Positions 16,042-24,933 of a DNA stretch of 64,000 nt are shown one piece after another. The translations under genes were made by a program, and so were the position numbers. The stretch covers positions 62,001-126,000 of the forward strand of contig CAYFPS010000010.1 of the NCBI GenBank assembly GCA_964345075.1. Direction: 5' to 3'. Below the pieces are notes generated by a model. That model searched no databases, was not told the DNA's origin, and worked only from the letters and a program-made list of their open reading frames with translations. How positions within the stretch are numbered: position 1 is the stretch's first letter; the number at the start of each line of letters is the position of its first letter. Source of the stretch: CAYFPS01 sp964345075 (lineage in GTDB: Bacteria; CAIWAD01).

Positions 16042-17331
16042 TCAATTTACCAAGCCAAAGGAGGATGCAACAGGGTTTCGCGGGGAGCCGGTGTTTTGTG
16101 CAACTGACTGGCCTGCCACCAGCACCTCCAGCGGACGATTGTCCCCCAGGGTGTAGGGCAGCTCTTCCGGAACCGTAAAGGGCCACAGCGCCAGATCCGC
16201 AGGCGCGCCGTTTTCCAGGCTGCCCTCGCCCCGGCAAAGACCCAGCGCGCGGGCACCACCCGCAGTAGCCGCCCAGATCGCTTCGCGGGCCGTCATCTTC
16301 ATGCGACAAGTGGCCAGGCTAAGGATGAAGGGCATGCTCTGTGTGTGGCTGCTGCCAGGATTGTAATCGGTGCAAAGGGCGATGTGTCCTCCTGCTGCGA
16401 TGATCCGCCGGGCGGGGGCGTAATCGTCCATTCCCAGAAAGTAGGTGGAGCCAGGCAGCAGTGAGAAAACCGTTCCGGCGCGGACCATGGCCTGAATGCC
16501 TGCGTCATCGATCTGCTCGAGATGATCGGCACTAAGCGCGCCCAGCTCGGCTGCGAGCGCTCCCCCGCCATAAGCCTCAATCTGATCGGCATGCAGGTGA
16601 ATGCCCAGCCCGGCACGCTGGGCTGCCTGCATCACGCGTCGGGTTTCATCCAGCGTGATCACCTTGGGCTCGCAAAAGGCATCCGCAAATTCTGCCAGAC
16701 CTTCTGCCTGAACAATCGGAAGTATCTCGCGCTCGATGCGCTCAAACCATTCCTCGCGGTGATCCCGATACTCCGGCGGCACGCTGTGAGCAGCCAGAAG
16801 TGTGGGGTGGATGGACAGGGGCAATTCTTCTTTCAGCTCTTTTAAAATACGCAGGCTCAGCAGCTCGTGTGTCACAGACAAGCCGTAACCGCTTTTGGCC
16901 TCGATGCGTGTCGTTCCCAGACGAAGAAAATGCTCGAGCCGCTCCTTGACCCGCGCCTTGAGCTCATCGGGATCGGCCTCCATCAGACTGCGGCGACTGG
17001 AAAGAATGCCGCCACCAGCCTGTTGAATCTCCAGATAGCTGCGACCCTGGTTGCGCATTTCGTATTCGTCTGCTCGCTGTGCAAAGAAAACAGGATGGGT
17101 GTGCGCGTCTACAAAACCGGGCAGAAGCAGGGCCTGCTGGCAGTCCAGCTCTTCTGCATCACAGTTGACAGAGGCTGGCATCTGGCTGCGTGCACCCGTC
17201 CAGGCGATGCGCCCATCGCGCACAAGCATTGTATCACCGGACAGCTGATCCAATTGATAGGGGCGATCCGGACGGGGATTCCACATGCTGCCGATATTGC
17301 CGAGAATCCGTGTGACAGCCTTCAGGCTCAT
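16042..17331 (-). CDS. hutI: Imidazolonepropionase
   Basis: Third enzyme of histidine degradation; hydrolyses imidazolone-5-propionate to formiminoglutamate. It is an amidohydrolase-fold enzyme: LLPGFVDAHTHPVFFAQRADEYEMR gives the first metal His pair and the family-specific segment, EAKSGYGLS the substrate loop, HLHADQI another His ligand, and CTDYNPGSSHTQSM the catalytic Asp region. 429 residues is usual. Its start overlaps the plsC stop (ATGA). Confidence 0.95.
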   Translation of the reverse strand: MSLKAVTRILGNIGSMWNPRPDRPYQLDQLSGDTMLVRDGRIAWTGARSQMPASVNCDAEELDCQQALLLPGFVDAHTHPVFFAQRADEYEMRNQGRSYLEIQQAGGGILSSRRSLMEADPDELKARVKERLEHFLRLGTTRIEAKSGYGLSVTHELLSLRILKELKEELPLSIHPTLLAAHSVPPEYRDHREEWFERIEREILPIVQAEGLAEFADAFCEPKVITLDETRRVMQAAQRAGLGIHLHADQIEAYGGGALAAELGALSADHLEQIDDAGIQAMVRAGTVFSLLPGSTYFLGMDDYAPARRIIAAGGHIALCTDYNPGSSHTQSMPFILSLATCRMKMTAREAIWAATAGGARALGLCRGEGSLENGAPADLALWPFTVPEELPYTLGDNRPLEVLVAGQSVAQNTGSPRNPVASSFGLVN

Positions 17332-17978
17332 TGCTGGCCTCTTGATTCGGTCTCTTCCTTCAGCCGATAAACTTCGACCATCACACTGTCCGCCTGGGCC
17401 TGCAGCCCATCCTGATGTTCCAGATCCGCCTCGATCGGCTCCAGATGAATCGGTTCACCAATCCTTAGCGTGATACGACCCGGGCGCGGCAGCACGGCAT
17501 CGGGGGGCATGGCTTCCCGTGTTCCCAATAGCGCAATGGGCACAATCGGCACCCCGGTCAACTGTGCCAGGCGAATGAAACCCGTGTGAGCCCGGGCGCT
17601 ACCGTCTGCACGGTGGCGGCGTGTGCCTTCCGGCGCGAGGAAAAAGGGCAGACCCGCACGCAGGCGATCGGCGGCCTCATCAAAGGCGATTGTATCACGC
17701 TGACCGCGCTTGACGAAAACCGCACCGCCACGGCGGACCCATGCGCCAAAGACGGGCACTTTGGCCAGCTCGGCCTTTGCCCAGAAGCTGCAGGGCTTGT
17801 GCACGGCCCAGGCCATGGCCACCATGTCCAGATTTGAGGAATGGTTGAAGACACCAATAAAAGCGCCCGGCGGATAGTTCCGGCCCGGTATCACACGGGG
17901 ACGAAACAGGGGCCAGGACAGCGCGCGAAAAAGCGCGGTCGACAACCAGAAGAGGATTGGACTGGGTTTGAAAGACAA
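17328..17978 (-). CDS. plsC: 1-acyl-sn-glycerol-3-phosphate acyltransferase
   Basis: A PlsC-family membrane acyltransferase that makes phosphatidic acid from lysophosphatidic acid. VFNHSSNLDMVAMAW contains the catalytic H-x4-D; FFLAPEGTRRHRADG is the EGTR glycerol-phosphate motif; and GVPIVPIALLG is the third family block. A hydrophobic N-terminus anchors it. It is inserted between hutU and hutI, an unusual position for lipid synthesis, with a 6-nt gap to hutU and an ATGA overlap with hutI. Confidence 0.9.
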   Translation of the reverse strand: MSFKPSPILFWLSTALFRALSWPLFRPRVIPGRNYPPGAFIGVFNHSSNLDMVAMAWAVHKPCSFWAKAELAKVPVFGAWVRRGGAVFVKRGQRDTIAFDEAADRLRAGLPFFLAPEGTRRHRADGSARAHTGFIRLAQLTGVPIVPIALLGTREAMPPDAVLPRPGRITLRIGEPIHLEPIEADLEHQDGLQAQADSVMVEVYRLKEETESRGQQ

Positions 17979-17984
17979 GCTGGC

Positions 17985-19676
17985 CTACTTCCCCATCATG
18001 GGAATCTTGACCTTGCGCTCGCGGGCGCAGGCGATGGCCTCGTCGTAACCGGCGTCCACATGACGGAAAACTCCCATCAAGGGATCGTTGGTCAGCACAC
18101 GCTCAAGACGAGCGGCGGCCTCCTGCGTACCATCGGCCACAATCACCTGACCGGCGTGCAGGCTGTAACCCATGCCCACACCACCGCCATGGTGATAGCT
18201 CACCCAGGTTGCGCCACCAGCCGTGGAGAGCATCAGGTTGAGCAGCGGCCAGTCGGCCACTGCATCTGTCCCGTCCTTCATGGCTTCGGTCTCGCGATTG
18301 GGGCTGGCCACGCTGCCACAGTCGAGGTGATCACGACCGATCACAACCGGTGCGCTGATCCGGCCTTCGGCCACCGCCTTGTTGAAAGCCAGCCCGGCCA
18401 GGTGGCGTTCGCCATAACCCAGCCAGCAGATGCGTGCCGGAAGCCCCTGATAGGGGATCATTTCGCCGGCCTTCGTGATCCAGTTGGCCAGTGCACGGTC
18501 TTCCGGGAAGAGTTCGAGGATGATGCGATCGGTTTCCGCGATGTCGGCCGGATCACCGGAAAGCGCCGCCCAGCGGAAGGGACCTTTGCCCAGGCAGAAT
18601 AAGGGACGCACATAGGCGGGCACAAAACCCGGGTAGAGCCAGTGTCCGTCGGCACCGCGGATTTCAGACTCCTTCAAATAGCCGCCATCAACGGCCTTGG
18701 CGCGCAAATTGTTGCCGTAATCAAAGGTAATGGCGCCGCGGGCCTTCAGTTCAAGGTTGTAGCGCACATGATCGGCCATGGTGCGAAAGCTCTGGCGGCG
18801 GTACTCGTCAGGGTCCGTGGCGCGCAGCTTGAGCGCAGCATCGAAGGGCATGCCGTCTGGCACGTAGCCGTTCAGTTCATCGTGGGCACTGGTCTGGTCG
18901 GTGAGCAGGTCTGGCGTAACACTTCGCTCCAGCAGGCGCTTGAGCATTGTTGTGATCGGTCCGCACCAGCCGATGCTCAGCGCTTCACCAGCGGCGCGAG
19001 CCTCCAGCGCACGGTCAATGGCGGCGTCAAGATCATCGATCTTCTCATCCAGATAGCGCGGCCGGGCACTGGCAAAGCGCTTCTCGATGCGGGCGGGATC
19101 AACTTCCGCGCCCAGATAGACACCCCCGGCCATCACAGCCGCCAGCGGCTGGGCCCCGGACATGCCACCCAGACCACCGGAAACAGTCAGCGTGCCCTTA
19201 AGTGTATCACGACCCAGATCCTGCCGGGCCGCTGCCACAAAGGTTTCGTAAGTGCCTTGCAGGATCCCTTGCGTGCCGATGTAAATCCAGCTGCCGGCCG
19301 TCATCTGGCCGTACATCATCAGACCCGCCTTCTCCAGCTCGTTGAAATGATCCCAGCTGGCCCAGTTCGGCACCAGATTCGAATTGGCAATCATCACGCG
19401 CGGCGCGTCAGTATGAGTGCGTGCAATACCGACGGGCTTGCCGCTCTGCACCAGCAGCGTTTCGTCATCCTCGAGTTCCTTCAGGCTGGCCAGAATCGCT
19501 TCCAGACTGGCGCGATTTCGGGCCGCACGGCCGGTACCACCGTAGACGATCAGGTTGTCGGGATCTTCCGCGACCTCAGGATCGAGGTTGTTCTGCAACA
19601 TGCGATAGGCGGCTTCCTGCAGCCAACCTTTGCAAGCAAGTTCACGACCACGGGGAGCGCGAATGGCCTGTGACAT
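17985..19676 (-). CDS. hutU: Urocanate hydratase
   Basis: Second step of histidine degradation, converting urocanate to imidazolone propionate with tightly bound NAD+. GTLTVSGGLGGMSGAQPLA near residue 165 is the NAD-binding signature, and the catalytic Cys lies in DHLDCGSVASPNRETEAM near 410. VSYHHGGGVGMGYSLHAGQV is also diagnostic. I start at the ATG at 19676 (MSQAIRAPRG), preceded by GAGGTG; the open frame upstream is not coding. 563 residues is typical. It is the first gene of the eight-gene operon; histidase (hutH) is not in the window. Confidence 0.96.
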   Translation of the reverse strand: MSQAIRAPRGRELACKGWLQEAAYRMLQNNLDPEVAEDPDNLIVYGGTGRAARNRASLEAILASLKELEDDETLLVQSGKPVGIARTHTDAPRVMIANSNLVPNWASWDHFNELEKAGLMMYGQMTAGSWIYIGTQGILQGTYETFVAAARQDLGRDTLKGTLTVSGGLGGMSGAQPLAAVMAGGVYLGAEVDPARIEKRFASARPRYLDEKIDDLDAAIDRALEARAAGEALSIGWCGPITTMLKRLLERSVTPDLLTDQTSAHDELNGYVPDGMPFDAALKLRATDPDEYRRQSFRTMADHVRYNLELKARGAITFDYGNNLRAKAVDGGYLKESEIRGADGHWLYPGFVPAYVRPLFCLGKGPFRWAALSGDPADIAETDRIILELFPEDRALANWITKAGEMIPYQGLPARICWLGYGERHLAGLAFNKAVAEGRISAPVVIGRDHLDCGSVASPNRETEAMKDGTDAVADWPLLNLMLSTAGGATWVSYHHGGGVGMGYSLHAGQVIVADGTQEAAARLERVLTNDPLMGVFRHVDAGYDEAIACARERKVKIPMMGK

Positions 19677-19830
19677 ATTTCCACCTCTGGATTTTTGGTT
19701 GAAGCTGCAAAGGTAAGAAATCACGGCGGGGCAGGGCTTGGTGGCCAATGGAAGTATGGGTCAGAAATTGCAGTTCAGTCTGGGCGGGAACCAACGTTAT
19801 ATACAGTTTTGTCCGCGGAGCCTGGTTTTG

Positions 19831-19856
19831 CCCACCCACCACCTCCCCACCCCCCC
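19831..19856 (-). other. G-quadruplex-type G-rich tract upstream of hutU
   Basis: On the minus strand four runs of at least three G (7, 4, 3 and 3) are separated by loops of 1, 7 and 1 bases, satisfying the standard G4 pattern. The run of C is also part of a CCTCCCC...GGGGAGG inverted repeat. It lies about 155 bp before the hutU start. Confidence 0.55.
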
Positions 19857-19950
19857 GGGGAGGAACCGGCCTTTTCCTTTTTTGTTCCCCGTATAGCAGC
19901 CCACTCTGCCGAAAAAATACAGGCAGCGTCCAGTCTGGTTGACAGGGTAG

Positions 19951-19977
19951 AAAAAAGCCCTCCCCAACGGGGAGGGC
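19951..19977 (-). terminator. Rho-independent terminator of the subtilase gene
   Basis: A perfect 9-bp stem GCCCTCCCC / GGGGAGGGC with a 3-base loop (19957-19977) is followed on the minus strand by six T (19951-19956), 25 bp beyond the subtilase stop codon. Confidence 0.92.
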
Positions 19978-20001
19978 TCGCTTCTTGATTCAGGCTTTTG
20001 A

Positions 20002-22719
20002 TCAGCGCACGAGCATCAGCTTCTGCACGCCGACAGGCTGTCCGTCCACCAGCAGGCGGGCCAGGTACATGCCGCTGGCCAGATCACTGGCGTCAAAAGC
20101 GCGGGTGTGACTACCAGCCTGCAGGTCGCCGGAAAGCAGCTGGGCGACACGCTGGCCAAGCATGTTGTAAACAGCCAGGTCCACATGAGCGGCGGTAGTC
20201 AGCTGCACCTTCAATTGTGTCACAGGGTTGAAGGGGTTGGGCCATGCCGGAGCCAGACCCGTCGTGACGGGCAGCAGAGCTTCTTCCTGCACATCCGTTC
20301 CGTTCAGATAGTCCGCCAGATTGGCGATGGCCGTGTAATGCGCCACGGTTCCACCCAGTCCGGCAGCCGACTCGAGGGCGAAGTTCAGGTAGACCACGCG
20401 ACCATCCGCATCGTAACCGTTGTGAATACCAATCGAGAAGGCCTGTGCATTGTCCAGATAGATCGTCTCGCCATCGGCAGCGGGCAGAATCTCGGAAATG
20501 GGCAGGTTCTGATTGTTGGCACCACCGGCACCCTGCAGGATCATCATCTCGCCTTCGGTGAAGGAACCCTCAACACCATAGGCTGCGCGGTGCGTCGTGT
20601 TCTCCTGCTCGCCCGTCTGGGCCTCCAGCACCTGGCTGAAGAAGTCGGTTCCGGCGATGTCCTCGTCGGCATGCTGTGATACAAAGATCAGGCCATGACC
20701 GGCATCAACATAACCAGCCAGCATGGCCTGCTCGGCTTCATCAACCGTGCTGGTGCTGATGCCGCTGGCGTAAAGCGTCCAGCCGTAGGCCGCCATATTC
20801 AGCTCGTAACCTTCCATTAGCGGGAAGGACGCACTTGAAGCCTGATACCAGTCAAAGGGCCAATCCAGTTCACGGAAGGCGTTGTAATACACGGTGTAGA
20901 GGTCGAGGTTCTCCGAGTCATCGTAGAGCAGAATCGAAGGAGTACCGAGCATCAGCTCGATCTCGCCCTCCTGATCGTCGGCATTGTCGGTTGTCACACT
21001 GATGGCCAGGTTCAAGAAGCGACCTTCGGTAACCTCATCCACCACGACATAGCCGGCCCACTGCGGATAGTCGGCCGTGTTATAGGCAAAGGCAACCGGC
21101 AGCTGTGGGACCGTGATCTCGGGGGTCAGCACCGTGACACCGCTATCCTCGGTCGTGATCTGCACAAAGAGCTCGCCCGTGGGGTTGATGCCCAGATTGT
21201 TGACCGTATAATCCACGCGAATGGTATCACCGGGCATGTAGCGGAAATCGCCCTGTGTATCACTGACAGCCAGATCGATCAACTCGAAGCTTGTATCACG
21301 GATATTGGCCAGGGCCTTGTAGGCATTGACACGGCCCGTGCCCAGCAAGCCGATGTAGGAACTGTTGCAAGCCAGGTTGTCGATGATGTCAACCGTACCC
21401 AGCAGACGCTCGCGCACTTCCGTGTGCGTCAGGTCGGGATAATTCCACCAGAGCAGGGCGGCCACGGAGGCTGCATTCGGGCAGGCCATCGAGGTGCCGT
21501 AAAGACTGGCGTAGGTGTTGTTGAAGATGGTTGAATAGATGTTCGAACCGGGCGCGCTGACATCGATCCAGGTACCGTAGTTGGAAAAGTCCGACTTGCA
21601 GTCGCTGCTGGTGGTTGAAGCAACGGAGATCATGCCCTGTGCGTTGTCCACGTCATCGGCGGTCGAATCGTTTTCGTTACCGGCAGCATGGAAGCAAAGC
21701 AGACCACTGTTATAGGCCACCGTACTGGGTGTGCGGATGGTCGAGCTGCCGCCGAAGCTCATGGAAATGATGCTGGCACCATTCTCGATGGCATAGTAGA
21801 TCGACTGCGCGGCTGCCGACTGCAAGACATAACCGCCACCATCGGAAGCATGGTAGCCGGCACGCATGCACATCACGCGGGCGTCCCAGGCAGCCGACGC
21901 GACACCAATGCCATTGTTGGTGGTTGCCGCAGAAATTCCAGAACAGTGCGTTCCGTGTCCGTCAAAGTCCATCGGGTTGTTATCAGTACCCGAACAGTCT
22001 TCACCGGTGGCACAGCCGCTGACACCCGTCACATAGTCCCAGCCGTAAAAGTCATCGACCAGACCGTTGCCGTCATCATCGCTGCCATTGATATCGTCCA
22101 TATCGCCGGGCGTGGAACCGGTTGGGATATAGCCGTCTCCGTCAATGTCTTCACCGGGATTGACCCAGATGTTGTCGATCAGATCCGGATGGTTCCAGTC
22201 CACGCCACTGTCGATCACGGCGATGATCATGTCCGGATTGTCGGGTGTTTCCGGAATCAGGTCCCAGGCGTCGTAGCAGTCCATGCGTCCCAGGAAGAAC
22301 TGGTTGCTGATGCTGGGATCATTGGGCGTGCGTGAGACGGGCATCAGGTAATCGGGTTCGGCGTACTCAACCTTGCCCGTGGATTCAAAAGCACCGGCAA
22401 TGGCCTCCATGTCGGCTTCATTGTCAAAATGAAGGACATAGTTCAGGCTCAGGTCCGGCGTGGTCGTGCGGCGAAGGTTCTTGTAAAGCGGCTCGATTTC
22501 GTCCAGCGGATAAAGCTCCAGCAGGTGGTCGAAATCTGCACCCAGAGATAGCTGTCCATCCTTTTCCACCGCTAGCGGGTGATCGAGAAACCGGACAGAA
22601 AGACGGCCGGGCATGTAAGCGTCACCGATACCTGCCATCACAGCAGGAACAGCGGCTAGGCCGGCAAGCAAGAGACTGGCGAATCGCAAGGGAATCCTCC
22701 GCTTCGTTATGTTTTGCAT
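20002..22719 (-). CDS. Secreted subtilisin-like serine protease with type A (T9SS-like) C-terminal sorting domain
   Basis: A 905-residue exoenzyme. An N-terminal signal segment is followed by a propeptide-like region ending near YAEPDYLMPVSRTPNDP. The S8 catalytic triad is intact: Asp in AVIDSGVDWNHPDL, His in GHGTHCSGI, Ser in GTSMACPNAASVAALL. Acidic inserts DIDGDGY and DDDGNGLVDDFYGWD look like Ca2+ sites. After a beta-sandwich region (about 470-580) and an unassigned domain, the last 85 residues (APAWPNPFNPVTQL ... VYNMLGQRV ... ASGMYLARLL ... QKLMLVR) form a type A sorting / FlgD-like Ig domain, suggesting export through a type IX-like system. Confidence 0.93.
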   Translation of the reverse strand: MQNITKRRIPLRFASLLLAGLAAVPAVMAGIGDAYMPGRLSVRFLDHPLAVEKDGQLSLGADFDHLLELYPLDEIEPLYKNLRRTTTPDLSLNYVLHFDNEADMEAIAGAFESTGKVEYAEPDYLMPVSRTPNDPSISNQFFLGRMDCYDAWDLIPETPDNPDMIIAVIDSGVDWNHPDLIDNIWVNPGEDIDGDGYIPTGSTPGDMDDINGSDDDGNGLVDDFYGWDYVTGVSGCATGEDCSGTDNNPMDFDGHGTHCSGISAATTNNGIGVASAAWDARVMCMRAGYHASDGGGYVLQSAAAQSIYYAIENGASIISMSFGGSSTIRTPSTVAYNSGLLCFHAAGNENDSTADDVDNAQGMISVASTTSSDCKSDFSNYGTWIDVSAPGSNIYSTIFNNTYASLYGTSMACPNAASVAALLWWNYPDLTHTEVRERLLGTVDIIDNLACNSSYIGLLGTGRVNAYKALANIRDTSFELIDLAVSDTQGDFRYMPGDTIRVDYTVNNLGINPTGELFVQITTEDSGVTVLTPEITVPQLPVAFAYNTADYPQWAGYVVVDEVTEGRFLNLAISVTTDNADDQEGEIELMLGTPSILLYDDSENLDLYTVYYNAFRELDWPFDWYQASSASFPLMEGYELNMAAYGWTLYASGISTSTVDEAEQAMLAGYVDAGHGLIFVSQHADEDIAGTDFFSQVLEAQTGEQENTTHRAAYGVEGSFTEGEMMILQGAGGANNQNLPISEILPAADGETIYLDNAQAFSIGIHNGYDADGRVVYLNFALESAAGLGGTVAHYTAIANLADYLNGTDVQEEALLPVTTGLAPAWPNPFNPVTQLKVQLTTAAHVDLAVYNMLGQRVAQLLSGDLQAGSHTRAFDASDLASGMYLARLLVDGQPVGVQKLMLVR

Positions 22720-22841
22720 TCGTGTTCAGGTTCGATGGCTGAAGGGATTTACCCTTTTCTTCGGCTCTTTGAGCCGCGCAATCCATCAGCTTAAGAAATG
22801 CAAGGATCGCGCCAAAAGAAGATCAGGGGCAGAAAAGGACC

Positions 22842-22869
22842 ATAATAAAGCCATCATCTTGTTCATCAA
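22842..22869 (-). promoter_or_regulatory. Weak candidate promoter of the subtilase gene
   Basis: TTGATG (22869-22864) and TATTAT (22847-22842) are spaced by 16 bases on the minus strand, about 120 bp upstream of the start codon. The match is moderate; no operator is evident in the 203-bp divergent region. Confidence 0.3.
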
Positions 22870-22922
22870 CATGATAGCCAAAAGGGGCAGAGGTAAGAAA
22901 AGTTGACGAATCGGATAAGTGC

Positions 22923-24821
22923 ATGACATCTGGAAAGCCCATCAATCAAAGATGGCTGATTCTTGCCATGATTCTCGCTGGCGGACTGCTACGCTTGATG
23001 TGGCATTTCGACTGGTCGGGCCTCTCAATCGGGCGTTCACCCGCACTGGATGAGGCCCTTCACCTGGAATGGATCAACTTGCTGGCCGATGGTCAGCCCT
23101 CACCCGAGATCCCCTATTTTCGCGCTCCGCTCTTCGCCTGGCTCTTTGGCTTTGCGGGAAAGCTGGGTCTGCAGCTTGAAGGCATGCGCATCTTCTCCAG
23201 CCTGATTGGCATGTTCAACATGCTGCTGCTGCTTGAACTTGGGCGCTTCCAAAAGAAACAGGGCGGGCTAGCCTGGCTTGCTGCACTTGCCGCCTTTTCC
23301 GGCAGCTGGATCTATTACGGACCGCAGATTCTGCTGGCACATCTGTTTGTGCTGACACTCCTGGTTGCGGCGATTCTGATGCGCCGGACGCTGGAAGATG
23401 CAGAGCAGCTGGCGGGTTGGCGCTGGCTCTGGCCGCTGCTGGCCGGACTCTTTGTTGGCCTTGCTTGTATCACACGACCCCAGGCATTACTGCTGGTGCC
23501 GCTACTTCCCATGTTGCCACTGGCCATGCGGCAGTCTGCCTGGCTGAAGCGCGGACTGGCCATGCTGGCGGGAAGTCTGCTGCCCATTATGCTGGTGGCG
23601 ATGATCAACGGCTGGCCGGCTTCGGGCGTTCTGATTGCCAGTCAGGGTGGCGTCAACTTCTGGATTGGCAACAATGCGCAGGCCGACGGTCGCAGTCCAA
23701 GTCTTCCCGGTACGGGTCCGGCCTGGACACGGGAAGATGCCACCGCCGTCGCCGCTCTGGGTCTGGAGCATCAACCAGGCCCCGGTGAAGAAAGCGCCTA
23801 CTTCTACCTTAAGGCCGGCGAGTGGATGAAAGCGAATCCGGTGGAGGCCTTGAAACTGCTCTGGTTCAAGTTCGAGCTGATTCTGGCGCCACCCGAGTGG
23901 GGCAACAACACCAATCCGATCGCCTTGAGTGCTCGTGTGCCCTGGATGAACGGGCTATTGAAGGTCGGCTGGTGGTTCATCTTGCTGCCCGCGCTGGCCG
24001 GTCTTGCGCTGGGTCTTCCCCGCTCCAGAAGCCTCATGCTGATCCTTTTGCCAATGATCCTGATGCAAACGGCCGTGATGGTGCTCTTCTTTGTGAACAT
24101 TCGCTTTCGCATGCCGCTGGCCGTGCTCTTGATGATTCCTGCTGCCGAATTCTACAACTGCGCGTGGCTACGACTTCGTGATACATGGCTGCGCTACATC
24201 AAGGGTGAACCAAAGGATGCTGCTGAGCCCGACTGCCTGCCTCCCCTGAACAGGGGGCACTTCGTCCTGCTTTTTGCTCTGCTTGTTCTGCCCGTCTACA
24301 GCTGGAATCACGTCCGTGATACAATGCCGGAAAACCTGGCTGTCAAGCAGCTGGCATGGACGGACTTTCAGTTGGGCAACGGACATTTGCGGCTGGGTGA
24401 AATGGACGCGGCCAGGACCTGTTTTCTGTCTTCGCTTGCCGCCGATTCAAGCCAAAAGGAAGTGCGGCTGAATCTGGGACTGCTGGCGGGAAGTCCTGAG
24501 GAAGCGGCGAGCTGGTTTCAGGCGGAACTTGCTCTCGATCCGCAAAGCGCCAAGGCCTGGAATAATCTGGGCAGTCTGGCATTGGACCAGGGCGATCTGC
24601 CCGGCGCAATCCGCGCCTTTGATCATGCCCTTCAGCTTCGTCCCGGACTGGTGGATGCCAGCTGGAATCTTGGTCTGGCCCTTTGTGCCAGCGGACTGAA
24701 GGCCGCTCAGGCTGGCAGGCTGGATCTGGCCCGAATGCTTTTGAACAAGGCCCGTGCTACACGCTACGATGGTGAGGCCCTCAAGACTCTGGCGATGCAA
24801 ATTGCTGGAGCTGGTGAGTAA
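22923..24821 (+). CDS. GT39-like membrane glycosyltransferase with C-terminal TPR repeats
   Basis: A 632-residue polytopic protein. The first loop has SPALDEALHLEW, where the D-E pair corresponds to the catalytic acidic motif of GT-C enzymes (PMT/ArnT/RgtA type), followed by about ten membrane helices up to residue 470. The soluble tail contains tetratricopeptide repeats: AWNNLGSLALDQGDLPGAIRAFDHALQLRPG and VDASWNLGLAL are canonical. It probably moves a sugar from a polyprenyl carrier to an exported acceptor, perhaps a secreted protein; the acceptor is unknown. It is a single gene divergent from the subtilase. Confidence 0.85.
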   Translation: MTSGKPINQRWLILAMILAGGLLRLMWHFDWSGLSIGRSPALDEALHLEWINLLADGQPSPEIPYFRAPLFAWLFGFAGKLGLQLEGMRIFSSLIGMFNMLLLLELGRFQKKQGGLAWLAALAAFSGSWIYYGPQILLAHLFVLTLLVAAILMRRTLEDAEQLAGWRWLWPLLAGLFVGLACITRPQALLLVPLLPMLPLAMRQSAWLKRGLAMLAGSLLPIMLVAMINGWPASGVLIASQGGVNFWIGNNAQADGRSPSLPGTGPAWTREDATAVAALGLEHQPGPGEESAYFYLKAGEWMKANPVEALKLLWFKFELILAPPEWGNNTNPIALSARVPWMNGLLKVGWWFILLPALAGLALGLPRSRSLMLILLPMILMQTAVMVLFFVNIRFRMPLAVLLMIPAAEFYNCAWLRLRDTWLRYIKGEPKDAAEPDCLPPLNRGHFVLLFALLVLPVYSWNHVRDTMPENLAVKQLAWTDFQLGNGHLRLGEMDAARTCFLSSLAADSSQKEVRLNLGLLAGSPEEAASWFQAELALDPQSAKAWNNLGSLALDQGDLPGAIRAFDHALQLRPGLVDASWNLGLALCASGLKAAQAGRLDLARMLLNKARATRYDGEALKTLAMQIAGAGE

Positions 24822-24884
24822 AGCAGAACGAAGGTTGGCCGAGGCAGACATTGCCAACTGGTTCACAGTTAAAACTGCAAGCAA

Positions 24885-24914
24885 TAAAAAAGGGCCCGCA
24901 TGCGGGCCCTTTTG
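24885..24914. terminator. Bidirectional rho-independent terminator
   Basis: A palindromic stem GGGCCCGC / GCGGGCCC (24892-24909) is flanked by six A on the left and TTTT on the right, so it works as a T-tailed hairpin on both strands. It separates the convergent glycosyltransferase and lamin-tail-domain genes. Confidence 0.92.
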
Positions 24915-24933
24915 ATTTCTGTCGAAGGCGTCC

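Larger units (their letters stand above)
19677..20001. other. Intergenic region upstream of hutU
   Basis: This 325-bp stretch carries the terminator of the subtilase gene (19951-19977), a C-rich tract (19831-19856) that is G-quadruplex-prone on the minus strand, and presumably the hutU promoter, for which I see no convincing -35/-10 pair. No gene is supported. Confidence 0.7.
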
